The notes beneath the pieces were generated by a model. That model was not told where the DNA came from and did not search any database. It saw only the letters and a program-made list of their open reading frames with translations. Both the position numbers and the translations under genes were made by a program. A DNA stretch of 64,000 nucleotides, from contig NZ_CP067087.1 of assembly GCF_016745095.1 (NCBI RefSeq), forward strand, positions 2,902,501 through 2,966,500, written 5' to 3'. Positions 1 to 8,530 of this stretch are shown one piece after another (position 1 is the first letter of the stretch; each line of letters starts with the position of its first letter). This stretch comes from Croceicoccus sp. YJ47. Lineage in GTDB: Bacteria; Pseudomonadota; Alphaproteobacteria; Sphingomonadales; Sphingomonadaceae.

Positions 1-1274
1 ACCCGGGCATAGACGCGGCGGCTGATCGCCTTCCCGTCCGCAGCCTCCCACGCGGCTTCCTCGGCACCATCGGGCGCGATCACGTGCAGGTGGATATTGC
101 CGTCGCCCAGATGGCCGAATCCCACGACATCGTGGTCGGGCCAGTCGGCGGCGATGTCCCCGGCGATGAAATCCATGAAGTCGGGCATTTTCGCAACCGG
201 CACGGAAATGTCGTGCTGCACCGCGGGGCCGCGCGCCTTTTCCGCGGGCGCGATCGTCTCCCGCAACTGCCAGAACGCCTCGGCCTGCGTTTCATTCGCG
301 GCGATGGCGGCATCCTCGACCAGCCCGTCCTCGAACGCGGCCATCATCGCGGCCTCCACCCGGTCGCCCAGCGTGTCGGCGCTGTTCTCGTCCGCCACGA
401 ATTCGAGCAGTGCGTGCCAGCCATGCGCCTCCTGCAGCGGCGCCTGCGCATCGGGGAGATAGGCGATCACATCGTCGAGACAGGCTTGCGGCAACACCTC
501 GAACCCTTCGAGCGCGTCGCCCATCGCATCCTCGCAATGGAGGAGGAGCCGGCGCGCCTGGTGAAGGTCGGGCACACCCGCCCAGACCACGCGCCGCTCC
601 GCGACTTCGGGCGAAAGGCGCAGCACTGCGGTGCTCACGATGCCGAGAGTCCCTTCGGAGCCGATCCACAATTGCTTGAGATCGAAACCGCGATTGTCCT
701 TCTTCAATGCGGTCGTGAGGTCGAGCACGCGCCCGTCGGGCAGCACGACCTCGATCCCCGCGACGAGGCTGCGCATCGCCCCGTGGCGCAAGACCTGCGT
801 CCCGCCCGCGTTCGTCGCGATCAGCCCGCCGACCGTCGCCGAACCCTTCCCGCCGAGCGAGAGGGGGAAGCGCAGCCGCTCCGCCTCCGCCGCTTCGTGA
901 AGGGTTTGAAGCACGACGCCCGCGCCGCACCGCGCGGTGCGTGCTTCGCCGTCGATGGTCATGGCGTTCATCCGGCGCAGCGAGAGCAGCAGCGCATCGC
1001 CGCTTTCATCGGGCGTCGCCCCGCCGACCATGCCGCTGTTCCCGCCCTGCGGCACGATCGGCACGCCGTTTTCGGCGCACAGGGCTACGATGCGCGAAAG
1101 CTGCGCCGTGTCCGCAGGCTGCGCGAGCGCGCGCGCGCGGCCCGTATAACGCCCGCGCCAATCGGTCAGCCAGGGGTCCATCGCATCCGCGTCGCGGCTC
1201 AACCCCTTGTCGCCGAGGATGTCGTGCGCGTGTGCGAGAAAGGTTTCGTGATCGTGGTCGTTCGCATTCGTCAT
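1..1274 (-). CDS. FAD-linked oxidase (GlcD / D-2-hydroxyacid dehydrogenase-like), C-terminus cut by window edge
   Basis: Reads on the minus strand from an ATG at 1274 and runs off the left edge without a stop, so about 424 residues are visible. The PCMH-type FAD-binding domain is clear: a P-Q-G-G-N-S-G-M-V-G-G loop near residue 75, then G-S-E-G-T-L-G-I. The C-terminal FAD-oxidase signature G-H-L-G-D-G-N-I-H-L-H lies near the truncated end. This family oxidises 2-hydroxyacids such as D-lactate, glycolate or D-2-hydroxyglutarate, passing electrons to a quinone or flavoprotein acceptor. The substrate cannot be fixed from sequence. Reading frames on the opposite strand here are shadows of its codon bias. 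Confidence 0.9.
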   Translation of the reverse strand, partial: MTNANDHDHETFLAHAHDILGDKGLSRDADAMDPWLTDWRGRYTGRARALAQPADTAQLSRIVALCAENGVPIVPQGGNSGMVGGATPDESGDALLLSLRRMNAMTIDGEARTARCGAGVVLQTLHEAAEAERLRFPLSLGGKGSATVGGLIATNAGGTQVLRHGAMRSLVAGIEVVLPDGRVLDLTTALKKDNRGFDLKQLWIGSEGTLGIVSTAVLRLSPEVAERRVVWAGVPDLHQARRLLLHCEDAMGDALEGFEVLPQACLDDVIAYLPDAQAPLQEAHGWHALLEFVADENSADTLGDRVEAAMMAAFEDGLVEDAAIAANETQAEAFWQLRETIAPAEKARGPAVQHDISVPVAKMPDFMDFIAGDIAADWPDHDVVGFGHLGDGNIHLHVIAPDGAEEAAWEAADGKAISRRVYAR

Positions 1275-1518
1275 GGCACCGCGCCTTGCCATATCGCGCG
1301 CGCCATGTCGCCCCCGTTTGCGGGTTGCGGGCGGCTGCATCGCGCGCACTGCCCGCGAATTTGTGATGCCGTCGAATTTTCCCACTAAATCCGAAAGGTT
1401 AAGCCATCATTCAAGGCGCAAAGCCCAGACCGCCCCAAATTGCATGTTGCACCTGCACAGCAGCGGTTTCATAGCTGTTGTCGTTCAACCAGTACGGGGT
1501 GGGTTTCGGACAATCATA

Positions 1519-2013
1519 ATGGCTTTCGACGTTCTCTGGATTGCGCCACTTTCGCTGCTGAGCGGGGCGTTCGCGATCGGCGCGGCGGAGATGGGCTGGA
1601 ACACGAACGAGGTGGAGGACGCCATCCATGCGCCCGGCGACGATCTCACATTCGAACAGACGCGCAGCCGGATCGTCGTGCGCGTCACGCCGTTCGGTTC
1701 GCAGAATCGCGATCCGCAGCGGCAGGCTGTCACGCAGTTGCGGCCGCTCGACGGGAAGAGCGAGGAATGCCTCCCGCTCGCCGATGTCGCGGGTGTGCGG
1801 CTGGGGCAGGGGCGCCTGCTGCTCTTCATGCGCGACCGTCGGATCTACAGCGCGAATTTCGAACGCTCCTGCCCTGTCGAAAGCTTTTATTCCGGCTTTT
1901 ACGTGGAACGACCGAGCGACGGGCGCATCTGTGCCGGGCGGGAGGAATTGCACGCCCGGTCCGGCGCCGACTGCACGCTGAGCAGTTTTCGCGGCATGAC
2001 GGCGGAGGATTGA
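1519..2013 (+). CDS. Hypothetical secreted protein with four or more cysteines
   Basis: A 164-residue reading frame opening with a hydrophobic stretch that looks like a signal peptide, then a mature domain. The C-terminal half has regularly spaced Cys residues and aromatic clusters around F-Y-S-G-F-Y and the final C-T-L-S-S-F. I recognise this as the sort of small conserved exported protein common in sphingomonads but can give no function. The longer upstream extension in the same frame runs antisense into the oxidase's upstream region and is rejected. The ATG at 1519 gives a coherent export signal, though its ribosome-binding site is weak. The 240 bases before it hold nothing I can assign. 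Confidence 0.6.
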   Translation: MAFDVLWIAPLSLLSGAFAIGAAEMGWNTNEVEDAIHAPGDDLTFEQTRSRIVVRVTPFGSQNRDPQRQAVTQLRPLDGKSEECLPLADVAGVRLGQGRLLLFMRDRRIYSANFERSCPVESFYSGFYVERPSDGRICAGREELHARSGADCTLSSFRGMTAED

Positions 2014-2285
2014 CGCGTCCGCATGCACGGAAATACGAGGAGAACTTGACTTTTTCCCGCTTTGCTCCATAGCCGCGCGGACGGTTCGCCGCAGTGATAT
2101 GGGGTCCCGATCCGGGCCTTTCGAATGCCGGCATGTCCCGGCTTGCCGCCGAAGCCAACAGGGATGCGGGCATAATCGAATGCCCCGCGGCCTGTTGCCG
2201 TCCCATCGTTGCCGCCCGCCCATCGGTCGGCCAACCCGGTCCGGATGCGACCGTTTTTCGTATCCCTTATAAATAGAGTGCCTCA

Positions 2286-3729
2286 ATGAAATTTGCCGAT
2301 CTCGGCCTTTCCGAAGAATTGCTGAAATCGGTCGAAGCTACCGGTTACGACGAGCCCACGCCGATTCAGGCGCAGGCGATCCCGTCCGTGCTGATGATGC
2401 GCGACCTCATCGGCATCGCGCAGACCGGCACGGGGAAGACCGCGGGCTTCGTGCTCCCCATGATCGACATTCTCGCGCATGGTCGTCGCCGGGCCCGCAT
2501 GCCGCGCTCGCTCATTCTGGAGCCGACGCGCGAACTCGCCGCGCAGGTCGCGGAGAATTTCGAGAAATACGGCGTCAATCACGATCTGAAAATGGCGCTG
2601 CTCATCGGCGGGGTGCAAATGGGCGACCAGGTCCGCGCGCTCGACGAAGGGGTCGACGTGCTGATCGCGACGCCGGGCCGGCTCCATGGATCTGTTCGAG
2701 AGGGGCAAGATCCTTCTCACCGGTTGCGACCTGCTCGTCATCGACGAGGCGGATCGCATGCTCGACATGGGCTTCATCCCCGACATCGAGAATATTTGCA
2801 CCAAGTTGCCGACGCAGCGTCAGACCCTGCTCTTTTCCGCGACGATGCCGCCGCCGATCAAGAAGCTGTCGGACAAGTTCCTCTCCAATCCCAAGCATAT
2901 CGAGGTGGCGCGCGCCGCGACCACGAATGTCAACATCACGCAGTTCAAGGTGCCCGTCACCCCGCGGGGCAAGCGCGGCATGCTGCGCAAATTGCTGAAG
3001 GAAGACAATGTCCGCACGGCCATCGTGTTTTCCAACCGCAAGACCACGGTGAAGGAACTGGCCAAGAACCTGCAAAGCTATGGCTTCAAGGCGGGCGAAA
3101 TTCATGGCGACATGGACCAGTCGAGCCGGACGAAGGAGCTGGAACGGTTCAAGGCGAGCGAGATCGACATCCTGTGCGCGAGCGACGTCGCCGCGCGCGG
3201 CCTCGACGTCAAAGGGGTGAGCCATGTCTTCAACTATGACGCGCCCTGGCACCCGGACGATTACGTGCACCGCGTGGGCCGCACCGGCCGTGGCGGGGCC
3301 AGCGGTCGCGCTTTCACCTTCGTCACCGACGCCGATGCCGAAGCGCTGCGCGAGATCGAGAAGCTGACCGGCACAAAGCTCGAAAGCTTCGAAGATGCGC
3401 AGGACAAGCCTGTGAAATCGCAGAAGAAAGATGCGGAGCCTGCGGCCGATGAAACGGCCCGTGCCCCCGAACAGGACATTTCCGAAAAGGAAAGCGGCGA
3501 AAAGCCGAAGCGCACCCGCAGACCGAAGCGGCAGAACGCCGACGACCAGCAGTCCGCGCCGCCACCGCGCAAGGAGCGCGCCGCACGGTCCGAAGACGAT
3601 ACCGCCGCGCCCCGCGCAGCACCGGCACCTGCGCCCGCGCCGAAGCGTGAGGCAAAGGCGCGGACGCCCGAGCCTGCGGGCGAGTGGAACGGGCCGGTTC
3701 CCGACTTCCTCGCGGTATCGGCGACCTGA
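2286..3729 (+). pseudogene. DEAD-box ATP-dependent RNA helicase, interrupted by a single-base frameshift
   Basis: Two overlapping frames together make one RhlE-type DEAD-box helicase. The first, from ATG 2286, carries the Q motif, Walker A (A-Q-T-G-T-G-K-T), P-T-R-E-L and T-P-G-R-L. The next base-frame resumes with V-I-D-E-A-D-R-M-L-D, S-A-T, the R-G-x-D motif and H-R-x-G-R-T-G-R. The switch falls exactly after T-P-G-R-L at about 2684-2685, where the run ctcc would restore the frame if it were ctc. The C-terminal tail (from about 3390) is basic and Lys/Pro/Ala rich, as is usual for RNA-binding tails. The family unwinds RNA in ribosome assembly and mRNA decay. One extra C may be a sequencing error rather than a genuine mutation. 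Confidence 0.85.
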
Positions 3730-3741
3730 GCCGCTCTTGCG

Positions 3742-3772
3742 GCCCTTCCGCCCGGTAATCGGGCAGAAGGGC
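3742..3772. terminator. Hairpin between convergent helicase genes
   Basis: A near-perfect inverted repeat (gcccttc-c-gcccg facing cgggc-a-gaagggc, loop gtaat) sits in the 50 bases separating the converging RNA helicase and uvrD stops. It lacks a T-run on either strand, so it is only a possible bidirectional terminator or 3'-end stabiliser. Confidence 0.4.
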
Positions 3773-3782
3773 GTGCGCGGCC

Positions 3783-6107
3783 TCAGGCCAGTTGCACGAA
3801 GCTGTCGATCACGCGCTTGACGGTTCCGCTTTCGAACGCGATTTCAAGCTTGTTGCCTTCCTGGCCCTGCACCTCGCCATAACCGAACTTGTCGTGGAAC
3901 ACGCGCTGTCCGATGGCGATGTCGGAGCGCGGCTTGGCTGCAAAGCTCGCCGCGCTGCGCCGCGATTCCGCGATGCGCTTGGGCGCGGCGTCGAAATTGC
4001 CGGCGCTGGCCCGTTTGAAGCCGGGGCCGCGCGTCTGCGTGCGCGATGGCCGCGCCTCGGCAACATGGGCAAAGGGATCATCCCTCTCCGACCAGTTCGC
4101 GCGCCATAGCGATGCGCCGCCCGACATGGTGGTTTCCGCATCGATCATGTCGTCGGGCAATTCCTCGATAAAGCGGGAGGGGATCGCGCTGTTCCATTGC
4201 CCGTAGATGCGGCGATTGGCGGCATAGAGGATGGTGCAGTGCCGCCGCGCCCGCGTGATCGCGACATAGGCGAGGCGGCGTTCCTCCTCGAGCGAACGGA
4301 GCCCCCCTTCGTCCAGCGCCCGCTGCGACGGGAACACCCCTTCTTCCCAGCCAGGCAGGAAGACATAGTCGAATTCCAGCCCCTTGGCCGCATGGATCGT
4401 CATGATCGTCAGCGTGTTTTCCTGGTCCCCGCGATCGTTGTCCATCACCAGGCTGACATGTTCGAGGAACGCGCCGAGCGTCTCGTAATCCTCCATCGCG
4501 CGGGCGAGTTCGGACAGGTTTTCGAGCCGTCCCGCCGCCTCGGCGCTTTTTTCCTTCTGCAACGCCTCGGTATAGCCCGATTCGTCGAGCACGGTGCGCG
4601 CCAGCTCCGCAGGCGAGAGCGTCTTCGCCTCCTCGCGCCAGCGGGCGAAATCGCGCATCAGGACGAGCAGCGTATTGCGTGCCCGCGCCGGCAATTCATC
4701 GCTGTCGCAAATGTCGAGCGCGGCGGCGGCCAGCGGCATCGCGTTCGCCCGCGCGTGGCGGTGCAGTTTTTCGAGCGTCTTCTGACCCAGCCCACGCTTG
4801 GGCGTATTATAGATGCGTTCGAAGGCGAGGTCGTCACTCGGCTGCGCGATGATGCGAAGATAGGCGATCGCATCCCGGATCTCCGCCCGTTCGTAGAAAC
4901 GAAACCCCCCGATGATCTTGTAATTCAGCCCGATCTGGATGAAGCGGTCCTCGAACTCGCGGGTCTGGAACTGCGCGCGTACGAGGATCGCCGCGCGGTC
5001 GAGCGATATGCCGTCGCGCATCATCGTCTCGGCCATTTCGCCGACGCGCCGCGCTTCCTCCGGCCCGTCCCATACGCCGATGACCTTCACCTTGTCGCCG
5101 GCGTCCGCCTCGGTCCAGAGTGTCTTGCCGAGCCGTTCGCTATTCGCGCCAATGAGCTGTGAGGCGGCGGCGAGGATTTGCGGGGTAGAGCGGTAATTCT
5201 GTTCGAGGCGGATCACTTTCGCGCCGGGAAAATCCTTTTCAAACCGGAGGATATTGGCGACTTCTGCGCCGCGCCATGAATAGATCGACTGATCGTCGTC
5301 GCCCACCACGCAGATATTGTGCCCGTCCGGCCCCTTGCTCTGCGCGATCATGCGCAGCCACAGATACTGCACCGTGTTGGTGTCCTGATATTCGTCCACC
5401 ATGATATATTTGAAACGGCTGCGATACTGCTCGAGGACGTCCGCTTCGCGCCGCAGGATGTTCAGCATGTGCAGCAGCAGATCGCCGAAATCGCAGGCGT
5501 TCAGCGCCTTCAACCGATCCTGATACAGGCGGTAGAATTGTTCGCCCCGCCCGTTGGCGTAGGCCTCGTTCTCCTCCGCATCGAGATCGCCGGGGTTCAG
5601 CCCCCGGTTTTTCCAGCGGTCGATGAGCCCGGCGAGCTGCTTGGCCGGGAAGCGTTTTTCATCCACGTCGTTCGCCGTGATCAGCTGCTTGAGCAGGCGG
5701 AGCTGATCGTCGGTGTCGATGATGGTGTAATTCGATTGCAGCCCGACAAGCTCGGCATGGCGGCGCAGCATCTTGGCCGCGATGGCGTGGAACGTGCCGA
5801 GCCACGGCATGCCCTCGACCGCCGGGCCGATATGGTGGCCGACACGCTCGCGCATTTCGCGCGCGGCCTTGTTGGTGAACGTCACGCACAGAATCTCGCT
5901 CGGCCAGGCGCGGCGCGTCGCGATGAGATGGGCCATGCGCGCGGTGAGAGCCGCGGTCTTCCCCGTCCCCGCACCGGCGAGCATGAGCACCGGTCCCTCC
6001 GTCGTCAGCACCGCATCGCGTTGCGGCGGGTTCAATCCGCGCAGCCACAGCGCTTCGGAATGGTCGTCGGAAAGGCGGGCGGGGGCGGGGGGATCGATAT
6101 GCGTCAC
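3783..6107 (-). CDS. uvrD: UvrD/PcrA-family ATP-dependent 3'-5' DNA helicase
   Basis: About 774 residues from the GTG at 6107; an ATG at 6170 adds 21 residues of low-quality basic sequence, so the GTG is preferred. Superfamily 1A motifs are in order: Q motif L-N-P-P-Q-R-D-A-V, Walker A A-G-A-G-T-G-K-T, motif Ia T-F-T-N-K-A-A, Walker B V-D-E-Y-Q-D-T-N, Q-S-I-Y-S-W-R-G-A, Q-N-Y-R-S, T-I-H-A-A-K-G-L-E and V-A-I-T-R-A-R. The C-terminus carries the short tudor-like domain (G-Q-R-V-F-H-D-K-F-G-Y-G) that contacts RNA polymerase in PcrA/UvrD. It acts in nucleotide excision and mismatch repair. It stands alone, convergent with the RNA helicase. Confidence 0.96.
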   Translation of the reverse strand: MTHIDPPAPARLSDDHSEALWLRGLNPPQRDAVLTTEGPVLMLAGAGTGKTAALTARMAHLIATRRAWPSEILCVTFTNKAAREMRERVGHHIGPAVEGMPWLGTFHAIAAKMLRRHAELVGLQSNYTIIDTDDQLRLLKQLITANDVDEKRFPAKQLAGLIDRWKNRGLNPGDLDAEENEAYANGRGEQFYRLYQDRLKALNACDFGDLLLHMLNILRREADVLEQYRSRFKYIMVDEYQDTNTVQYLWLRMIAQSKGPDGHNICVVGDDDQSIYSWRGAEVANILRFEKDFPGAKVIRLEQNYRSTPQILAAASQLIGANSERLGKTLWTEADAGDKVKVIGVWDGPEEARRVGEMAETMMRDGISLDRAAILVRAQFQTREFEDRFIQIGLNYKIIGGFRFYERAEIRDAIAYLRIIAQPSDDLAFERIYNTPKRGLGQKTLEKLHRHARANAMPLAAAALDICDSDELPARARNTLLVLMRDFARWREEAKTLSPAELARTVLDESGYTEALQKEKSAEAAGRLENLSELARAMEDYETLGAFLEHVSLVMDNDRGDQENTLTIMTIHAAKGLEFDYVFLPGWEEGVFPSQRALDEGGLRSLEEERRLAYVAITRARRHCTILYAANRRIYGQWNSAIPSRFIEELPDDMIDAETTMSGGASLWRANWSERDDPFAHVAEARPSRTQTRGPGFKRASAGNFDAAPKRIAESRRSAASFAAKPRSDIAIGQRVFHDKFGYGEVQGQEGNKLEIAFESGTVKRVIDSFVQLA

Positions 6108-6225
6108 CCGCGAACAGGTAGGGAACGCAGCGCCCCCGCGCAAGCGCCGGTGCAGGCGGGGGCGGAACAATTTGCCGGGGAGGACGTAACTAGGAGGAAT
6201 GATGAATATACGAAGGAGGACTCAC

Positions 6226-6858
6226 ATGAAGAATATCCTGATGGCAGGCGCGGCATTGATGCTCGGTGCGGCCCCCCTGGCCGCGACGGCGCAGGACATG
6301 TCGAGCAGCGACATGATGGAAGACAGCGCGTCCTATGAAATGACCGCGGCACAGATGGCGTCCTACGAAGGCTGGCCCGCCAATTATCGCACGATGTACG
6401 ATGGCTGGCCCATGGACCGCCAGACGAGCTACTGGCTCCTCCCCGAAGCGCAGCAGGCCGATTTCTGGATGCTGGAGCCGATGGAGCAGCAGGCATTCTG
6501 GCTTCTCACGACGGAGCAGCGCAACAAGCTCTATGCCATGAACGCGGATCAGCGCGGCGCCGCATGGGATGCCGTCACCACGCAGATGCGCAACCAGATG
6601 CAGGGCAATTCCGCATCCGCCAGCAACTCCATGGGCAACAGCACCATGAGCAATAGCGGATCGATGGCCTCGAACAACGGCCAGGTCCGCTATGTGAAGA
6701 AGGAAATCGTGCAGGGCGGTGCCCGTGCGACGCAGCCCGCCGATTATCCGGTTTGCAGCGCGACCGTCACCGACAGCTGCATCAACCCCTATGCCGCAGG
6801 ACAGCGCGGGCCCAAGCCGCTCGACTACTGGCCCGGCAAGCCTGCAAGCGAAATGTAA
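6226..6858 (+). CDS. Hypothetical exported protein, Met/Trp/Ser-rich
   Basis: From ATG 6226 the protein has a clean Sec signal peptide (M-K-N-I-L-M-A-G-A-A-L-M-L-G, cleavage near A-T-A-Q-D), then about 190 mature residues. The mature part has a repetitive G-W-P / Y-W-L-L-P / F-W-M-L pattern, a Ser-Asn-Met low-complexity linker and a C-terminal segment with two Cys. A strong Shine-Dalgarno (aaggagga at 6213-6220) sits just before 6226; an earlier ATG at 6199 is followed by basic residues and is less likely. Similar exported proteins occur across sphingomonads without known function. A strong terminator follows, so it is probably monocistronic. Confidence 0.75.
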   Translation: MKNILMAGAALMLGAAPLAATAQDMSSSDMMEDSASYEMTAAQMASYEGWPANYRTMYDGWPMDRQTSYWLLPEAQQADFWMLEPMEQQAFWLLTTEQRNKLYAMNADQRGAAWDAVTTQMRNQMQGNSASASNSMGNSTMSNSGSMASNNGQVRYVKKEIVQGGARATQPADYPVCSATVTDSCINPYAAGQRGPKPLDYWPGKPASEM

Positions 6859-6879
6859 ACGCTATTCAGGTAAGGGGAA

Positions 6880-6914
6880 AAGGGCGGTCCCGTCGCAGGC
6901 GGCCGCCCTTTTTC
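6880..6914 (+). terminator. Rho-independent terminator
   Basis: GC stem agggcgg / ccgccct followed directly by a T-run, about 20 bases after the stop of the exported protein. Because the flanking A-run also mirrors on the other strand, it could serve the converging rsmD operon as well. Confidence 0.75.
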
Positions 6915-6939
6915 ATGCCCGCCATCGTCGTGCCGGGAT

Positions 6940-7482
6940 TTAGCGAAGGCGGAGGAGGTGCAGGCTGGCCTTGCCGCTATGGCGCACGGTGTCGACGTCG
7001 AAATCCTTGACCGAAACCTCCTCGCCGCGTGCGGTTTCGATGCTGATCCAGGCCGACGGCGCGATCCAGCCCAGCCGGTTCAGCCGGTCGAGCGCCACCG
7101 ATCCCGCGCCCGTGTCATAAGGCGCGTCCATCATGATGAGGTCGGGCTGCTCCTTTGCCGGGCCGAGCGAAAGCACGGAACCCGCGCGCACGTCGCATCG
7201 GTCCTGCGCCCGCAGGCTCGCGATATTGCGGCGCAGTGCGCGGATCGCTGCGGCGTCCTGCTCCACCATCAACACCCGCGCCGCACCGCGCGACAACGCC
7301 TCGAGCCCGAGCGCGCCGGACCCTGCGAACAGATCGGCGACGAAAAGCCCCTCGAAACTGCCGAGCCGGCTCGTCAGCATGGAAAACAGCGTTTCGCGCG
7401 TGCGGTCCGCCGTGGGCCGCGTGGCATCGCCCTCGGGCGCGGTGATCGCACGCCCGCGCCATTCGCCAGCGATGATCCTCAT
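6940..7482 (-). CDS. rsmD: 16S rRNA (guanine-N2)-methyltransferase RsmD
   Basis: 180 residues from ATG 7482, the normal family length; the frame continues upstream but that part overlaps rluB. It opens with M-R-I-I-A-G-E-W-R-G-R, the RsmD start signature. The SAM-binding glycine loop is D-L-F-A-G-S-G-A-L-G-L-E-A-L-S-R-G. The catalytic motif IV, usually D-P-P-Y, reads D-A-P-Y here. RsmD methylates G966 of 16S rRNA on the assembled small subunit. The start overlaps the stop of rluB by four bases (ATGA), so the two rRNA-modifying enzymes are translationally coupled. Confidence 0.93.
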   Translation of the reverse strand: MRIIAGEWRGRAITAPEGDATRPTADRTRETLFSMLTSRLGSFEGLFVADLFAGSGALGLEALSRGAARVLMVEQDAAAIRALRRNIASLRAQDRCDVRAGSVLSLGPAKEQPDLIMMDAPYDTGAGSVALDRLNRLGWIAPSAWISIETARGEEVSVKDFDVDTVRHSGKASLHLLRLR

Positions 7483-8417
7483 TTTTCGGCCGTGCGCATG
7501 ATTTGCTTGCGGAACTGGGCGACGTCCGCTCCCCGGATTTCGTCCGCCGCGCCGCGCGGCAAATCGTCCAGCGCGAACGGCCCGTAGGACAATCGCATCA
7601 GCCGGGAAACCTGAAGCCCGAGATGTTCGAGCACGCGGCGAACCTCCCGGTTCTTCCCCTCCGTGAGGGTCAGTTCGATCCACTGATTCCGGCCCGTGCG
7701 CCGTTCCAGATTGGCATCGATGCTGCCGTAACGCACGCCTTCGATCTCGATCCCGTCCATGAGATCCTCGAGCTGTTCCTGGCTTACGTCGCCGAAGGTG
7801 CGCGCGCGATAGGTGCGCGGGATCTCGCTGCTCGGCAATTCCATGGCGCGCTTCAATTCGCCGTCGTTGGTCATGAGCAGCAACCCCTCGGTATTGAGGT
7901 CGAGCCGTCCGACCGGCATCACGCGCGGCGCCCCGCGCGGCAGGGCATTGCGCAACGCGTCATAGATCGTCGCCCGCCCCTTGGGATCCCGCTCCGCCGT
8001 CAACAATCCGCTCGGCTTGTGAAAGCGGAACAGGCGCGGGGCCTCCGCCGCGCCGACGGCCTTCCCATCCACCGCCACACCGCGCAGCGAGGTCAGCACC
8101 ACCGCCGGCGTGTCGAGCCTTTCCCCGTCGAGCGTGACGCGGCCATCCTCGATCATGCGCTCGACCTCCCGGCGGGAGGCGACCCCTGCGCGTGCCAGAA
8201 GCTTGGCGATACGGTCGCCTTCGCGTTTGGGAAGCGAGGGTTCGGGGCGCGTCGTGTCGCGGCCCGCCGGTTTCTTGCGCGGGCGCCCGCGATCCGGATT
8301 GGCGCGGTCGAAATTGCCGCGTTCGGGGCGCGGGCCGTTGCGGGAGGAACCGTCCGTCCGGCGGGACGATCGCGATGGGGGGCGTTGCTTGTCGTTCACG
8401 TTTGCGCCATGCGCCAT
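7479..8417 (-). CDS. rluB: 23S rRNA pseudouridine synthase, RluB/RsuA family
   Basis: About 312 residues from the ATG at 8417, with an alternative ATG at 8444. A basic, disordered N-terminal 70 residues precedes an S4 RNA-binding domain (I-A-K-L-L-A-R-A-G-V-A-S-R-R-E). The pseudouridine synthase domain follows, with the catalytic-Asp motif G-R-L-D-L-N-T-E-G-L-L and K-N-R-E-V-R-R. The family isomerises a uridine of 23S rRNA near the peptidyl-transferase centre. It is first in an operon with rsmD and diverges from ampG across roughly 110 bases that must hold both promoters. Confidence 0.92.
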   Translation of the reverse strand: MAHGANVNDKQRPPSRSSRRTDGSSRNGPRPERGNFDRANPDRGRPRKKPAGRDTTRPEPSLPKREGDRIAKLLARAGVASRREVERMIEDGRVTLDGERLDTPAVVLTSLRGVAVDGKAVGAAEAPRLFRFHKPSGLLTAERDPKGRATIYDALRNALPRGAPRVMPVGRLDLNTEGLLLMTNDGELKRAMELPSSEIPRTYRARTFGDVSQEQLEDLMDGIEIEGVRYGSIDANLERRTGRNQWIELTLTEGKNREVRRVLEHLGLQVSRLMRLSYGPFALDDLPRGAADEIRGADVAQFRKQIMRTAEK

Positions 8418-8530
8418 CGGCTCTTTGGTTACAAGCGTGGACATGAAACGGGCGGCATCGTTTGCAGACGTGCGGCGATGCTCTAACACCATCGGCGGCG
8501 CCGGCGACGCGGCGGGTACAGGAGCGGCAA

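Noticed and set aside
84-1388. 434-residue plus-strand reading frame
   Set aside because: Antisense of the FAD-linked oxidase; no recognisable motif, composition typical of high-GC shadow frames.
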